Source of the DNA: Pseudooceanicola spongiae | GTDB lineage: Bacteria > Pseudomonadota > Alphaproteobacteria > Rhodobacterales > Rhodobacteraceae | Length of the DNA: 64,000 bases | NCBI RefSeq assembly: GCF_014899185.1 | Contig: NZ_CP045201.1 | Span: 1,720,501-1,784,500 of the forward strand | Direction of reading: 5' to 3' | Part shown: positions 1 to 7,910 of the stretch, piece by piece | Layout of the letters: each line of letters begins with the position of its first letter | Numbering within the stretch: position 1 is the stretch's first letter | Notes under the pieces: generated by a model | Database searches by the model: none | Told to the model about the DNA's origin: nothing | The model's input: only the letters and a program-made list of their open reading frames with translations | Program-made: the position numbers and the translations under genes

Positions 1-616
1 CAAGCGCCGGGCCGGTCAGCACGCCGACGGTGGTCATGCCCGCGGCGCGCCCGGCCTCAAGATCATGGGTGCTGTCGCCGACCATGACGATGGCGGAGGG
101 CGGCAGCCCCTGCCCCGCGGCAAAGGCCAGCAAAGGCGCCGCAGCGGGCTTGGCGCCGTGGCCACTGTCGAACCCGGCGACGAAATCGAAGTGATCGAAG
201 ACACCGGCGGCGCGCAGCTGCGCCTCGGCACTAAAGGCGCTGTCATTGGTCATCACGCCAAGGCGCAGACCCCGCGCGGCCAGCCCCTCCAGCAGAGGCG
301 CAAGGGGGGTTGTCGGCACCAGTTCGGCGCGGGCGGCCTGCTGGATCAGGAAGGCGGCGATCTCCTCGACCGGGCGCTCGGGCAGAGCCGAGTGCAACAG
401 GGCGGCGGCCTGATCATTGGTGCCCGCGATCACCGGGCTGTCGGGGTGAAAGCGCTGGGAGGCCAGATCGAAGTGGACCGCTTCGGCCAGCGCCTGTGCG
501 CGACCCGCGTCACCGCCCGAAAGGTCACCGATCACCGCCGCCGCCCAAGTGTTCCAGGTGGCGCCGAAATCGAACAGCGTGCCGTCCTTGTCGAAAAGTA
601 TCCCCTGAAATGCCAT
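1..616 (-). CDS. HAD-family hydrolase, phosphoglycolate phosphatase-like (3' end outside window)
   Basis: The reading frame opens at an ATG at 614-616 and stays open to the window edge, giving the first 205 residues. The N-terminus carries the HAD motif I FDKDGTLFDF (nucleophile Asp9, acid/base Asp11). Motif II is visible as GVMTNDS, a Lys sits in GAKPAA, and motif IV is VGDSTHDLE. The inserted helical cap between motifs I and II fits the Gph/phosphoglycolate phosphatase subfamily, which hydrolyses small phosphomonoesters with Mg2+ in the cytoplasm. The true substrate is not readable from sequence. It is transcribed away from the MarR gene at 754. Only the last few dozen residues are missing. 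Confidence 0.9.
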   Translation of the reverse strand, partial: MAFQGILFDKDGTLFDFGATWNTWAAAVIGDLSGGDAGRAQALAEAVHFDLASQRFHPDSPVIAGTNDQAAALLHSALPERPVEEIAAFLIQQAARAELVPTTPLAPLLEGLAARGLRLGVMTNDSAFSAEAQLRAAGVFDHFDFVAGFDSGHGAKPAAAPLLAFAAGQGLPPSAIVMVGDSTHDLEAGRAAGMTTVGVLTGPAL

Positions 617-753
617 GTGCCTCTGCCCCGCTGTAAATATCTGCGCTGAGGGCGTTTCTGCGCGATCGCGCGCCGCATCACAAGTGGGCAGGCCGAAAGC
701 TCAACCTGCCGCTGTGCTTGACTTTTCCGGGGCGCTCAGGCTCAACACCCTGT

Positions 754-1212
754 ATGAGCGATGAGATTACCGGATACCGGCTTCACAAGTCACTGGGCTA
801 CTGGCTGTCGCTGGCGGCCCGCCTGCAGGAGCGTCGGCTGGACGATCAGCTGCGCCAGATCGGGCTGAGCCGGATCACATGGTGCATCCTGCTGGGCGTC
901 GGCAATGAGGGGCTGAGCCAGCCGTCCGAGCTGGCGGAGTTCGTCGGGATTGACCGCACCGCCACCTCGCGCGCGCTGCGTCAGATGGAGGAAGCCGGGC
1001 TGATCGCACGCGCCTCGGGCACCGGCGACCGGCGCACGCGCCAGATCACGCTGACAGCGGCGGGGCGCAGCGCTGTGTCAAAGGGCACGCCGTTTGCCCA
1101 GCACAACATGGACGTGATGCGCGAGCGTCTGGAGACCGGCGAGACGGAGGAGCTGATGCGGCTGCTCGAAAAGCTGACCGAAGGCGAAGAGACCAAGCTG
1201 CGACACTTCTAG
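754..1212 (+). CDS. MarR-family transcriptional regulator
   Basis: A 152-residue winged-helix protein of normal MarR length. The helix-turn-helix region is around residues 50-75 (SQPSELAEFVGIDRTATSRALRQME), followed by a wing with the DRRTRQI signature typical of MarR proteins. I start it at ATG 754; an upstream TTG in frame would add only non-conserved residues. MarR proteins bind as dimers to palindromes near their own or a neighbouring promoter and release on ligand or oxidant binding. It lies divergent to the HAD gene with a gap of about 137 bp, so that gene or its own promoter is a candidate target. Its stop overlaps the end of the convergent DUF3572 gene by 4 bp. Confidence 0.93.
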   Translation: MSDEITGYRLHKSLGYWLSLAARLQERRLDDQLRQIGLSRITWCILLGVGNEGLSQPSELAEFVGIDRTATSRALRQMEEAGLIARASGTGDRRTRQITLTAAGRSAVSKGTPFAQHNMDVMRERLETGETEELMRLLEKLTEGEETKLRHF

Positions 1213-1493
1213 GTCCAGTGCACCTGCTCGCCGCCCGGCAGGGCCATGCGGGCCTGCATCGGCACCTCGTAAGCCACACCCCGGCTGTCGCAGAAGGCGA
1301 TGACCGAGGCGTCGTCCATCATCACGAAATCCAGCACGGCGCCGAGAAAATCCGGCGAACCTGCCGCCGCGCGCAGATCATCGGTGCTGAGGCCCGAGGC
1401 GCCCATGAAAGAGCCCAGCAGATCTTCGTTGCCCGCGAGCCAGGTCAGGCAGTCGAGCGCGATCTTTTCGGCGGCATCCCGCGACATGGCCAT
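1209..1493 (-). CDS. DUF3572 family protein
   Basis: A 94-residue acidic protein with no signal peptide or membrane segment. The pattern of an N-terminal helix (AEKIALDCLTWLAG), a short central linker with LSTDDLR, and a C-terminal block VLDFVMMDDASVIAFCDS matches the small DUF3572 family as I know it from alphaproteobacteria. Function is unknown. In Rhodobacteraceae this family often sits head-to-head with a pleD-like gene, as here: its start is about 126 bp from the diguanylate cyclase start on the opposite strand, so the two could share a regulatory region. That shared control is inference. Confidence 0.85.
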   Translation of the reverse strand: MAMSRDAAEKIALDCLTWLAGNEDLLGSFMGASGLSTDDLRAAAGSPDFLGAVLDFVMMDDASVIAFCDSRGVAYEVPMQARMALPGGEQVHWT

Positions 1494-1619
1494 AATACTG
1501 AAAATCCTCTGCAGATCCGAAATGCTTTCTTAACCAATTCCACCAATTCTAGGGGCATGCAACCCGAGCCCGACGCGCGGGGGCAAGATCGCCAAACAGT
1601 CATCCTCGTGAGGGGCCAC

Positions 1620-3080
1620 ATGCCCGGACGCATCCTGATCCTTGACGACAACATGACCCGGCGGATCACGCTGGCGGCGCGCCTGTCGGGGGCGTTCTAC
1701 GACATTCTGGTCGCCAGTTCCGAGGGTGAGGCCCATGCCATCATCGACAAGGCCAGACCCGGCGTGATCCTTGTGGCGGATGAGCTGGTGTGCCAGCCCG
1801 CCGCCGCTTTCATCCGCGCCCTGCGCGCCGATCCCGAGCACCGCAGCACGACGATCTTCGTGCTGACGGCCCCCGGCGGGCAGAACGGACGCGCGGATCT
1901 GCTGATGGCGGGCGCGGACGAGGTGCTGCCGCGCAGTGAACCCGATGAGGTGTTTCGCGCCCGCCTGCGCTCGCACGAGAGATCGCGCGAGATGGTCAGG
2001 ACGCTGCAGATGGGCGGTGACGAGGGCCAGATGCCGGGCCTGTCAGAAGCCGCATCGCAGTTTCAGGGCAAGATCGCGGTGACGCTAATGCTCCCCGACG
2101 CCGATCAGGCCGAGGCCTGGCGCGCGGCGATCGGCCCGGTCGAGGGGTTGCAGTTCGCCCTCGCCCGCGAAGCAGAGCCCGCCCTGCCCCACGCGACTGA
2201 ACGGTCGGGTCTGGTGCTGCTGGGCGTGCTGCCGGGGGCGGAACATCGCGCGTTTCGGATGCTGGCCGAACGCAGCGCGCAGCCCGACGGGGACGAGGAC
2301 GAGCTGCTGATCCTTGCGCCCGAGGCCGACAGCGCAACCGTCATCGCGGGCTATGAGGCGGGCGCGGGCGCGGTGATGACCGGGCCGTTTGATCCGGCCG
2401 AGATCCGGGCGCGCCTTATCAGATTGCGCGACCGGCTGATCCGGCGGCGCGGCCTGCACCGGGCGCTGAAGGACGGGCTGATCGCGGCGGTGACGGACCC
2501 GCTGACCGGGTTGCACAACCGCCGCTACGCGCTGCCGCAGCTGGCGCGGCTGTCGGCGCAGGCGCTGGTGGCGGAGCAGGAACTTGCGGTGCTGGTCCTC
2601 GACCTCGATCACTTCAAGCAGGTCAACGACGCCCATGGCCACGGGGTCGGCGATCTTGCGCTGCGAAGCATGGCGCAGACCCTGCAGGACAATCTGCGCC
2701 CGGGCGATCTGATCGCGCGCATCGGCGGAGAGGAGTTTCTGGTGGCGCTGCCGCAAACAGAGCTCGCGGCGGCGAGAAAGATTGCCGCGCGGTTGTGCCG
2801 GGCGGTGCGCGAAACCCCGGTGCTGCTGCCCGGCCCGCAGCAAAGGCTGCGGCTGACGGTCTCGGTCGGGCTGGCGATGGCGCCGCCCACAGACCGCGCG
2901 CCCGAAGATCTGATCGCCGCCGCCGACAAGGCGCTCTATGCCGCCAAGGGGCGTGGACGGGATCAGGTGGCCCTGCTGGGCTGCCGTAGAAAACCGACGC
3001 GCAGGGACTTTGCCGAGCGTGTTGGCGCGACGCCGCCCGCTGCCCCGCCGACAGGAACGCAGATGCGGTTTTTGATCTGA
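1620..3080 (+). CDS. pleD: PleD-like response regulator, REC-REC-GGDEF diguanylate cyclase
   Basis: The 486-residue protein has two receiver-like domains (about 1-125 and 150-275) and a C-terminal GGDEF domain (about 300-470). The active-site motif is GGEEF at residues 369-373, preceded by the nucleotide-binding segment DHFKQVNDAHGH, so c-di-GMP synthesis from two GTP is likely. The first receiver keeps the acidic pair (LDDN), but its phospho-acceptor strand reads ILVADEL and looks shifted by one residue. The second receiver lacks an obvious acceptor Asp context. I chose ATG 1620 because conservation begins at MPGRILILDD; sequence upstream is not PleD-like. It resembles Caulobacter PleD in architecture and length. 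Confidence 0.9.
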   Translation: MPGRILILDDNMTRRITLAARLSGAFYDILVASSEGEAHAIIDKARPGVILVADELVCQPAAAFIRALRADPEHRSTTIFVLTAPGGQNGRADLLMAGADEVLPRSEPDEVFRARLRSHERSREMVRTLQMGGDEGQMPGLSEAASQFQGKIAVTLMLPDADQAEAWRAAIGPVEGLQFALAREAEPALPHATERSGLVLLGVLPGAEHRAFRMLAERSAQPDGDEDELLILAPEADSATVIAGYEAGAGAVMTGPFDPAEIRARLIRLRDRLIRRRGLHRALKDGLIAAVTDPLTGLHNRRYALPQLARLSAQALVAEQELAVLVLDLDHFKQVNDAHGHGVGDLALRSMAQTLQDNLRPGDLIARIGGEEFLVALPQTELAAARKIAARLCRAVRETPVLLPGPQQRLRLTVSVGLAMAPPTDRAPEDLIAAADKALYAAKGRGRDQVALLGCRRKPTRRDFAERVGATPPAAPPTGTQMRFLI

Positions 3081-3087
3081 GAGCCGC

Positions 3088-3630
3088 TCAGGGACGTTTT
3101 TCGGCCTCCCCGGCGCGGTCTTTCTTGCTGCCGCGCTCACGCGGGGGGCGGTTCAGCCCCTCTTCCAGACGATCGGCGAAGGCGGCACGCTCGGCCGGCG
3201 ACATCTGGGTGATGCGCTGCAACAGCAGCCGCTGGCCGATTTCCTGCCGACGGATCGCTTCGTTCATCTGGTTGCTGAGGCCGGTTTCAAGCGATGTGCT
3301 GTCGTAGGGATCCGCGCGCAGAGCGGTCAGGATGCGCTGAAATTCGGCCTTCAGGGCGTCACGTTCGGGACGGTTGGCGCGGATCTCTCGCATCATCTCA
3401 CGGCCGATTTCGCGGCGGTCGTCGTGGGTCAGCGCGTAGGAGAAGACATCGCCGAACCGGTCGGGGCGCGGCGGCCCGTCCTTCGGCGGATGTTTCAGCA
3501 GAGCCCCGGCCACCATCCCGGCGACGGCAAGGTTGGCCGCCAGCGACACGAACAGCAACAGCCGCACCGCAGTGCGGCTGCGTTTGCGCGTCGGAGCCTC
3601 AGGAGTTCCGTTTGATCTGGGATCGCTCAT
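3088..3630 (-). CDS. Membrane-anchored CpxP/Spy-like (heavy-metal sensor type) periplasmic protein
   Basis: A 180-residue protein with an N-terminal cytoplasmic tail rich in Arg/Lys, one membrane anchor (about residues 23-45, LLLFVSLAANLAVAGMVAGALL) and a helical, charged periplasmic domain. The domain contains the repeated pattern of R/E-rich helices and a ...MSPAERAAFADRLEEG segment resembling the LTxxQ-type repeat of the Spy/CpxP/CnrX superfamily, whose members sense misfolded protein or metals in the periplasm. It is the last gene of a sigma factor/anti-sigma operon and begins 4 bp after the anti-sigma stop. A role as a periplasmic input to the sigma switch is plausible. No conserved metal-binding His cluster is seen. 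Confidence 0.8.
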   Translation of the reverse strand: MSDPRSNGTPEAPTRKRSRTAVRLLLFVSLAANLAVAGMVAGALLKHPPKDGPPRPDRFGDVFSYALTHDDRREIGREMMREIRANRPERDALKAEFQRILTALRADPYDSTSLETGLSNQMNEAIRRQEIGQRLLLQRITQMSPAERAAFADRLEEGLNRPPRERGSKKDRAGEAEKRP

Positions 3631-3634
3631 CGCC

Positions 3635-4066
3635 CTACCCTTCGCTTTGCGCAAATTCGAAGACGTCGCTGCTGTCCACGAAGTAAATGTCAAAAAGATC
3701 GTCTGTGCCGGTGGTGCCCATGACCGTCTGCAGGCCGGCCTGCAGCCCCGCCGGAGGCACGATGCCGACCCAGATCCCGGCGACGGTCGCCACGGCCAGC
3801 CCCGCCAGAGCCGGTGTGCCACCGATCGAGGTCAGCAGCTGGCGCCAGAAGCCGCTGCGCACAGGCGCCTGCCGGGCGCGCCGGACCTGCGTCTGCGCCG
3901 CCTGTTCGGCCAGAACGCTGTCGGCATCGGCGAGGATGCGCGCACTCAGCGCCTCGGGCAGCGCCATCTGTTCACCATGCGCCTCGGTCCGGGCCTGAGC
4001 GAAAAGTGCGTCGAGGTCGGCCTCGGCGCGTGTTGAAACTCCGCCACCCTTTCTGTCGTCAGTCAT
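3635..4066 (-). CDS. Single-pass putative anti-sigma factor
   Basis: A 143-residue protein whose ATG lies inside the end of the sigma gene (8-bp overlap), so the two are translationally coupled. It has a cytoplasmic N-terminal portion of roughly 90 residues, a single membrane segment around residues 95-115 (LAGLAVATVAGIWVGIV) and a short acidic periplasmic C-terminus ending DSSDVFEFAQSEG. Gene order and topology are those of ECF anti-sigma factors. No HxxxCxxC zinc anti-sigma motif is present, so redox control of the ChrR/RsrA type is unlikely. The assignment rests mainly on context and topology rather than on a recognised motif. Confidence 0.72.
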   Translation of the reverse strand: MTDDRKGGGVSTRAEADLDALFAQARTEAHGEQMALPEALSARILADADSVLAEQAAQTQVRRARQAPVRSGFWRQLLTSIGGTPALAGLAVATVAGIWVGIVPPAGLQAGLQTVMGTTGTDDLFDIYFVDSSDVFEFAQSEG

Positions 4067-4652
4067 CTTGATACCCCAATTCCTCACGGCGCGCGGCGAG
4101 GTGATCGCTGAGCGCGCGCTTGCCACGGGCCGTCAGACTTTCGACCGCCTCGGTGCTGATCTCCATGATCTCGGCGATCTCAGGATTGCCGAGTCCTTCT
4201 ATGTGGCGCAAGACCACGGCCTGCCTTTGCCGGTCGGGCAACTGGTTCAGCGCCTCTTGCAGGGCATCCATGCGGGTGCGCTGCTGCATCTGTTCGTCCA
4301 CCGGCGCGACCGGATCGGCCATTTCGGGGACGTCTTCGATGTCGGGCACACCGCCACGCCGCCGCCGCAGCCTGTCGGTGCACAGATTGGCCGTCACCCG
4401 GTAAAGCCAGGTGGTGACCTTCGCTTCGCCCTGCCGCCAGTCGGGCGCAATGCGCCAGAGCCGCAACAAGGCCTCCTGCGTGACGTCCTGCGCCTCGTCA
4501 CGCTCGCCCAGCATCCGCCATGCCTGTGACAGCACACGCGGGCCCAGGCGCGTGGTCAGCACGCGCGCCGCAGCAGGATCGCCATTGGCAAACAGCACCA
4601 GAAGGGCGTCGTCCGTGATGGCATCCGGATCGTCTAAAGCCATGTCACTCAT
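4059..4652 (-). CDS. ECF-family RNA polymerase sigma factor
   Basis: A 197-residue sigma-70 family protein. Region 2 spans about residues 30-95 and contains the core-binding helix with EAQDVTQEALLRLWR and the -10 recognition helix VTTWLYRVTANLCTDRLRRRR. Region 4 is around 130-185, with the HTH in NPEIAEIMEISTEAVESLTARGKRAL. There is no region 1 or 3, as expected for the extracytoplasmic-function class. It heads an operon with an anti-sigma factor (overlapping) and a CpxP-like sensor, and an EF-hand secretory protein lies about 245 bp upstream in the same direction. Output genes are unknown; autoregulation and control of the EF-hand gene are reasonable guesses. Confidence 0.93.
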   Translation of the reverse strand: MSDMALDDPDAITDDALLVLFANGDPAAARVLTTRLGPRVLSQAWRMLGERDEAQDVTQEALLRLWRIAPDWRQGEAKVTTWLYRVTANLCTDRLRRRRGGVPDIEDVPEMADPVAPVDEQMQQRTRMDALQEALNQLPDRQRQAVVLRHIEGLGNPEIAEIMEISTEAVESLTARGKRALSDHLAARREELGYQDD

Positions 4653-4854
4653 GCCTCAGGGGCGTATCCCGTTGGTGTGTCTGTGGCAATGTGCTCGGCC
4701 TTTCGTGCACAGCGAAAATGCGCTGTTCTCTGTCGCGGGACGGGCCGCGCGGCCCGTGACGGGGGAGCCCCGCCCCGACCTGCGCTGGGGATGCAGGCAC
4801 ATCGGGACGGGACCGTTCCTGCGAGGCATCCGGAGACGCCCCGCAAGAGGAAGA

Positions 4855-4880
4855 GCGCGGCCCGATGGGATGGGCCGCGC
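4855..4880 (-). terminator. Hairpin downstream of the EF-hand gene
   Basis: A 9-bp perfect GC stem (GCGCGGCCC at 4855-4863 with GGGCCGCGC at 4872-4880) and an 8-nt loop. On the minus strand it lies 18 bp past the EF-hand stop and is followed by TTCCTCTT, so it fits an intrinsic terminator separating that gene from the sigma operon. Confidence 0.55.
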
Positions 4881-4897
4881 GAGGGGGTCAGAGCGTG

Positions 4898-5605
4898 TCA
4901 GCCACGATCTTTGTCTGCGGGGGCTTTGTCTGCAGGGGCCATATCTGCGGGGGCCTTATCTGCGGGGCCCTTTTCGAGAAAGCGCGGACGGTGGTCGCCA
5001 TCGCGGTCGTGATCGCGCATGTGGTCGCGCATATGGCGCCCCTCACGGTCTCCGTCGTGGTCGCGCATGTGGCGGCCTTCACGGTCTCCGTCACGCTCAC
5101 CGCGACCGCCCCATTTGCCGGACCGCTCCCGCATTTCGTCCATCCGCTTTTCGGCCGCGGCGAATTCCTCTTGCGAGATCGTGCCGTTGCCGTCGGTGTC
5201 GAGGCGTTCGAGCATGGTTTTCGGCGGACGCACGGCACCCGGCTTCATCTCGTCCGCGCTGAGCACGCCATCGTCGTTCAGATCCATGCGGGCGATCATC
5301 TTCTCGGCCATCCTGGTCTCACGGTCGGCGCGGCGCTGCTCTTCCATGGCCTTCATGTGGGCGACCATTTCTTCGGTGCTGACAGTGCCGTTGCCGTCGG
5401 TGTCGATGGCGGCAAAGCGCTGCGTGGCGATCAGGTCGAGTTCGTCCTGGCTGATCTGGCCATCGCCATTGGCGTCGATGGTCGAGAATTCGGGATGTGC
5501 GCCGGGGTTGGCCAGACGCATGTCGGATTGCTGCGCGATGGCGCCCACCGAGAGCGAGGTCAGTGCGAGGGCGGCAAGGCCGCTGAGAAGGACTGCACGG
5601 TTCAT
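4898..5605 (-). CDS. Secreted EF-hand calcium-binding protein with His/Asp-rich tail
   Basis: A 235-residue protein with a signal peptide (about 1-24, cut near AIA-QQ) and four canonical EF-hand loops: DANGDGQISQDE, DTDGNGTVSTEE, DLNDDGVLSADE and DTDGNGTISQEE, each with Asp/Asn ligands at 1, 3, 5 and Glu at 12. After the fourth loop comes a low-complexity tail of H-M-R-D-H and D-G-D-R-E-G repeats (roughly 165-205) and then an A-P-A-D-K repeat. The tail could bind metals, but that is inference. It lies just upstream of an ECF sigma/anti-sigma/CpxP-like operon in the same orientation, suggesting a periplasmic calcium or metal role tied to envelope stress. Good start: ATG 5605 preceded by AGGAG. 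Confidence 0.9.
   Translation of the reverse strand: MNRAVLLSGLAALALTSLSVGAIAQQSDMRLANPGAHPEFSTIDANGDGQISQDELDLIATQRFAAIDTDGNGTVSTEEMVAHMKAMEEQRRADRETRMAEKMIARMDLNDDGVLSADEMKPGAVRPPKTMLERLDTDGNGTISQEEFAAAEKRMDEMRERSGKWGGRGERDGDREGRHMRDHDGDREGRHMRDHMRDHDRDGDHRPRFLEKGPADKAPADMAPADKAPADKDRG
4910..4969. repeat. Four tandem 15-bp units in the 3' end of the EF-hand gene
   Basis: Four consecutive 15-bp copies of a TCTGCGGGGGC-type unit (4910-4924, 4925-4939, 4940-4954, 4955-4969) differ at a few positions. On the coding (minus) strand they encode the Ala/Pro/Asp/Lys pentapeptide repeat at the protein C-terminus. Such in-frame minisatellites vary easily in copy number without breaking the frame. Confidence 0.85.
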
Positions 5606-5822
5606 GTGGTAACTCCTGTAGTGTCGCTAACGGGGACTGTTGTTCCCGTCTTCTGCATCCTCATACGGGGGGCCTCGGGCGTTCCGTCGCGGGTTTGACG
5701 ATTTTCTTTTGCGGGGGTGTTTCGGGCCGGCTTTGCGACATGGAGCCGCAAGGACGATGCGCCACCTTTGAAAAGGCGCGCCACTGCGCCACCTTTACCT
5801 GAGGTTGAGAAGGACGCCGAGG

Positions 5823-6257
5823 ATGCAGGACGACAGGGGCAGGATGCTGGCGCAGGACGCGACGCGTGTTCACAGGGGGGATGCGCCCGAGGATCGCCCG
5901 ATCTGGCCTGCGCTGCGGCGGGGTTGGCGACGGCGGTGCCCGAAATGTGGCACCGGGCCCTTGCTGAAGGGCTACCTCAAGGTGCGCGATCATTGCCCGG
6001 TCTGCCGCGAGGCGTATTTCCACCATCGCGCCGATGATGGCCCGGCCTATCTGACCATCCTGATCGTCGGCCACTTGGCCGCGCCGGGCCTGCTGGTGGC
6101 CTATACCGCCTGGCAGCCCGACCCGATGGTGCTGTTCACCACCTTCGCCATTGGCACGGTGGCACTCTCCCTCTACCTTCTGCCCAGGCTCAAGGGCGCG
6201 CTGGTCGCCTTTCAATGGGCCCGCCATATGCATGGCTTTGAGGAAGGCGGGCGTTAG
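5823..6257 (+). CDS. DUF983 family membrane protein with zinc-ribbon-like motif
   Basis: A 144-residue protein with a conserved CPKCGTGPLLKGYLKV...HCPVC four-cysteine motif at about residues 39-62, followed by two membrane segments (about 76-97 and 103-124). This combination defines DUF983, a family common in alphaproteobacteria and often found near cytochrome oxidase or Nudix genes; its biochemical role is not established. Start choice: an AAGGA 8 bp before ATG 5823. It precedes the Nudix hydrolase on the same strand by 52 bp, so they are probably co-transcribed, and this neighbourhood is one I associate with Rhodobacteraceae genomes. Confidence 0.88.
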   Translation: MQDDRGRMLAQDATRVHRGDAPEDRPIWPALRRGWRRRCPKCGTGPLLKGYLKVRDHCPVCREAYFHHRADDGPAYLTILIVGHLAAPGLLVAYTAWQPDPMVLFTTFAIGTVALSLYLLPRLKGALVAFQWARHMHGFEEGGR

Positions 6258-6309
6258 GCCGCCAGTGCGCGGCCAGATCAGGGCCAGTTGAGGGGGAGAG
6301 AGAGATCAG

Positions 6310-7005
6310 ATGAACGATATTGCGATCCGCGATGCGGCGACCGTCATTGCCCTGCGCGACCGCCATACGGAACCGAAGGTTCTGATGGGGCAGCGTGGTG
6401 CCAAGGCCGTCTTCATGCCCAACAAGTTCGTCTTTCCCGGTGGGGCCGTCGATCCCGGCGATGCCGATGTCCCCCTCGCCGCGCCGATGCCCGAACCCTG
6501 CGCTACCCGTCTGGGCGAGGACTGCGCCAGCGGTCTGGCCACGGCACTGGCCGCCGCCGCGATCCGCGAGATGTGGGAGGAAACCGGGCTGGTGCTGGGC
6601 CGCCCCGGGCTGTGGCAGGACCCGCCCGAGGACTGGCAGGCCTTTGCCGCCACGGGCCATGTGCCCGATGCCTCGGCGTTGCAGTTCATCTTTCGCGCCG
6701 TGACGCCTCCCGGTCGGCCACGTCGCTTTGATGCGCGGTTTTTCATTGTCGATGCCAATGCGGCGATCGCGGGCGATCCGGATGATTTCACCGCCGCCTC
6801 GGACGAGCTGTCGCAGTTGCAGTGGATCCCGCTGGCCGAGGTGCGCCGCTTTGATCTGCCCTTCATCACCGAGGTGGTGCTGGCCGAGGTCGCGCAGCGC
6901 GCCGCCGATCCACGCGCCCCCGACAGCGTGCCGTATTTCGCCCAAGGCGAAGAGGCGCAGCTGTTCCGCCGCCTGAAGGGTCTGAGCCCGCTACAGGGGA
7001 TCTGA
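6310..7005 (+). CDS. Nudix hydrolase (NUDT19/RP2-like)
   Basis: A 231-residue protein with the Nudix core REMWEETGL at about residues 93-101. The upstream glycine part of the box (FPGGAVDPGDAD) is separated from it by a long insertion, as in the coenzyme A/NUDT7-NUDT8-NUDT19 type subfamilies rather than in MutT. It would hydrolyse a nucleoside diphosphate linked to another moiety using Mg2+ held by the Glu residues. The substrate is not predictable; CoA derivatives are a possibility. It has a purine-rich upstream (GGGGGAGAGAGAGA) and probably forms an operon with the DUF983 gene. It converges with the EamA transporter gene, leaving only 2 bp between stops. Confidence 0.9.
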   Translation: MNDIAIRDAATVIALRDRHTEPKVLMGQRGAKAVFMPNKFVFPGGAVDPGDADVPLAAPMPEPCATRLGEDCASGLATALAAAAIREMWEETGLVLGRPGLWQDPPEDWQAFAATGHVPDASALQFIFRAVTPPGRPRRFDARFFIVDANAAIAGDPDDFTAASDELSQLQWIPLAEVRRFDLPFITEVVLAEVAQRAADPRAPDSVPYFAQGEEAQLFRRLKGLSPLQGI

Positions 7006-7007
7006 GG

Positions 7008-7895
7008 TCAGGTGATGAAGATCAGGGCCAGAACGCTGGCGCTGATCAGCGCGATGCCGATGCCTTCGCGGCTGCTGAGCTTTTCGCGGAAGAACAGGAC
7101 CGAGGCGAGCAGGCTGAGGATGACCTCGGTCTGCCCGACGGCATAGACATAAGCCGCGTTCTGCAGGGTGAAGGCCGAAAACCAGCAATAACTGCCCGCA
7201 ACGGAGGTCAGCCCGACCAGCGAGGTGACGCGCCAGCCGGTGATGACGCGGCTGATCTCGCCCTTCTCGCGCCAGACGAGCCAGACGCTCATCAACAGCA
7301 ATTGCGAAGTGACGACGACGACGAGGGTGATCAGGGCGCGCACTTCCGCGCCGCCCGGCACCTCAAGCGAGGCCCCGCGGTAGGTCACCCCCGAGAGCGC
7401 GAAGAACAGCCCCGATGTCAGCCCCAGGCCCGCCGCGCGGTTGGTGAAGCGCGAGAGGCCGCGCCCGCCCGGCACCGGCGTGTCGGTCAGCGCCAGCACT
7501 CCGAAGAGGCCAAGGCAGATCGCCAGCAGCGCGGGAAGCGACACGGTTTCGCCCAGGATCAGAAAGCCGATGAAGGCGGTGAGCAGCACTTCGGTCTTTT
7601 TCAGGGTGACGCCGACGGCAAAGTTGCGGGCGCGAAACAGCGCCACAACGCAGACCGTGGCGAGGATCTGCGTGATGCCGCCGACAATCGCCAGCACCCA
7701 GAAGCGCGCGGAGAGCGCGGGCCAGTCCAGCCCACTGATCAGCAACACCGCCCAGACCACCGGCGCGGCCCAGAGAAAGCGTGCGAATGTCGCCCCTGCC
7801 GGGCTGAGCGAGGCGCCCGCCAGATGCTTTTGCAACATGAAGCGCACCGTTTGCAAAACCACGGCCGCGAGGGTGAAGGCGATCCAGATATTCAT
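7008..7895 (-). CDS. EamA/DMT-superfamily transporter
   Basis: A 295-residue integral membrane protein with about ten hydrophobic helices arranged as two EamA repeats (about 5-140 and 150-290). Typical features are the end-of-repeat GE.VSLPALLAICLGLFGVLAL in the first half and FFREKLSSREGIGIALISASVLALI in the second. DMT proteins move metabolites or amino acids across the inner membrane, mostly outward; nothing here names a substrate. It is followed upstream on the same strand by the desaturase gene (16-bp gap), so both may be expressed from the promoter region near 8840-8940. Confidence 0.88.
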   Translation of the reverse strand: MNIWIAFTLAAVVLQTVRFMLQKHLAGASLSPAGATFARFLWAAPVVWAVLLISGLDWPALSARFWVLAIVGGITQILATVCVVALFRARNFAVGVTLKKTEVLLTAFIGFLILGETVSLPALLAICLGLFGVLALTDTPVPGGRGLSRFTNRAAGLGLTSGLFFALSGVTYRGASLEVPGGAEVRALITLVVVVTSQLLLMSVWLVWREKGEISRVITGWRVTSLVGLTSVAGSYCWFSAFTLQNAAYVYAVGQTEVILSLLASVLFFREKLSSREGIGIALISASVLALIFIT

Positions 7896-7910
7896 GGCAT
7901 CTGACCTGCG

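Noticed and set aside
2085..3140. A 351-codon minus-strand frame over the diguanylate cyclase
   Set aside because: Arg/Gln/His-rich shadow of the real gene on the other strand, without family resemblance.
5606..5700. Possible ECF promoter (GGAAC...CGTATG) upstream of the EF-hand gene
   Set aside because: The spacing of about 13 bp between the elements is too short for the usual ECF spacing, and the match is minimal.
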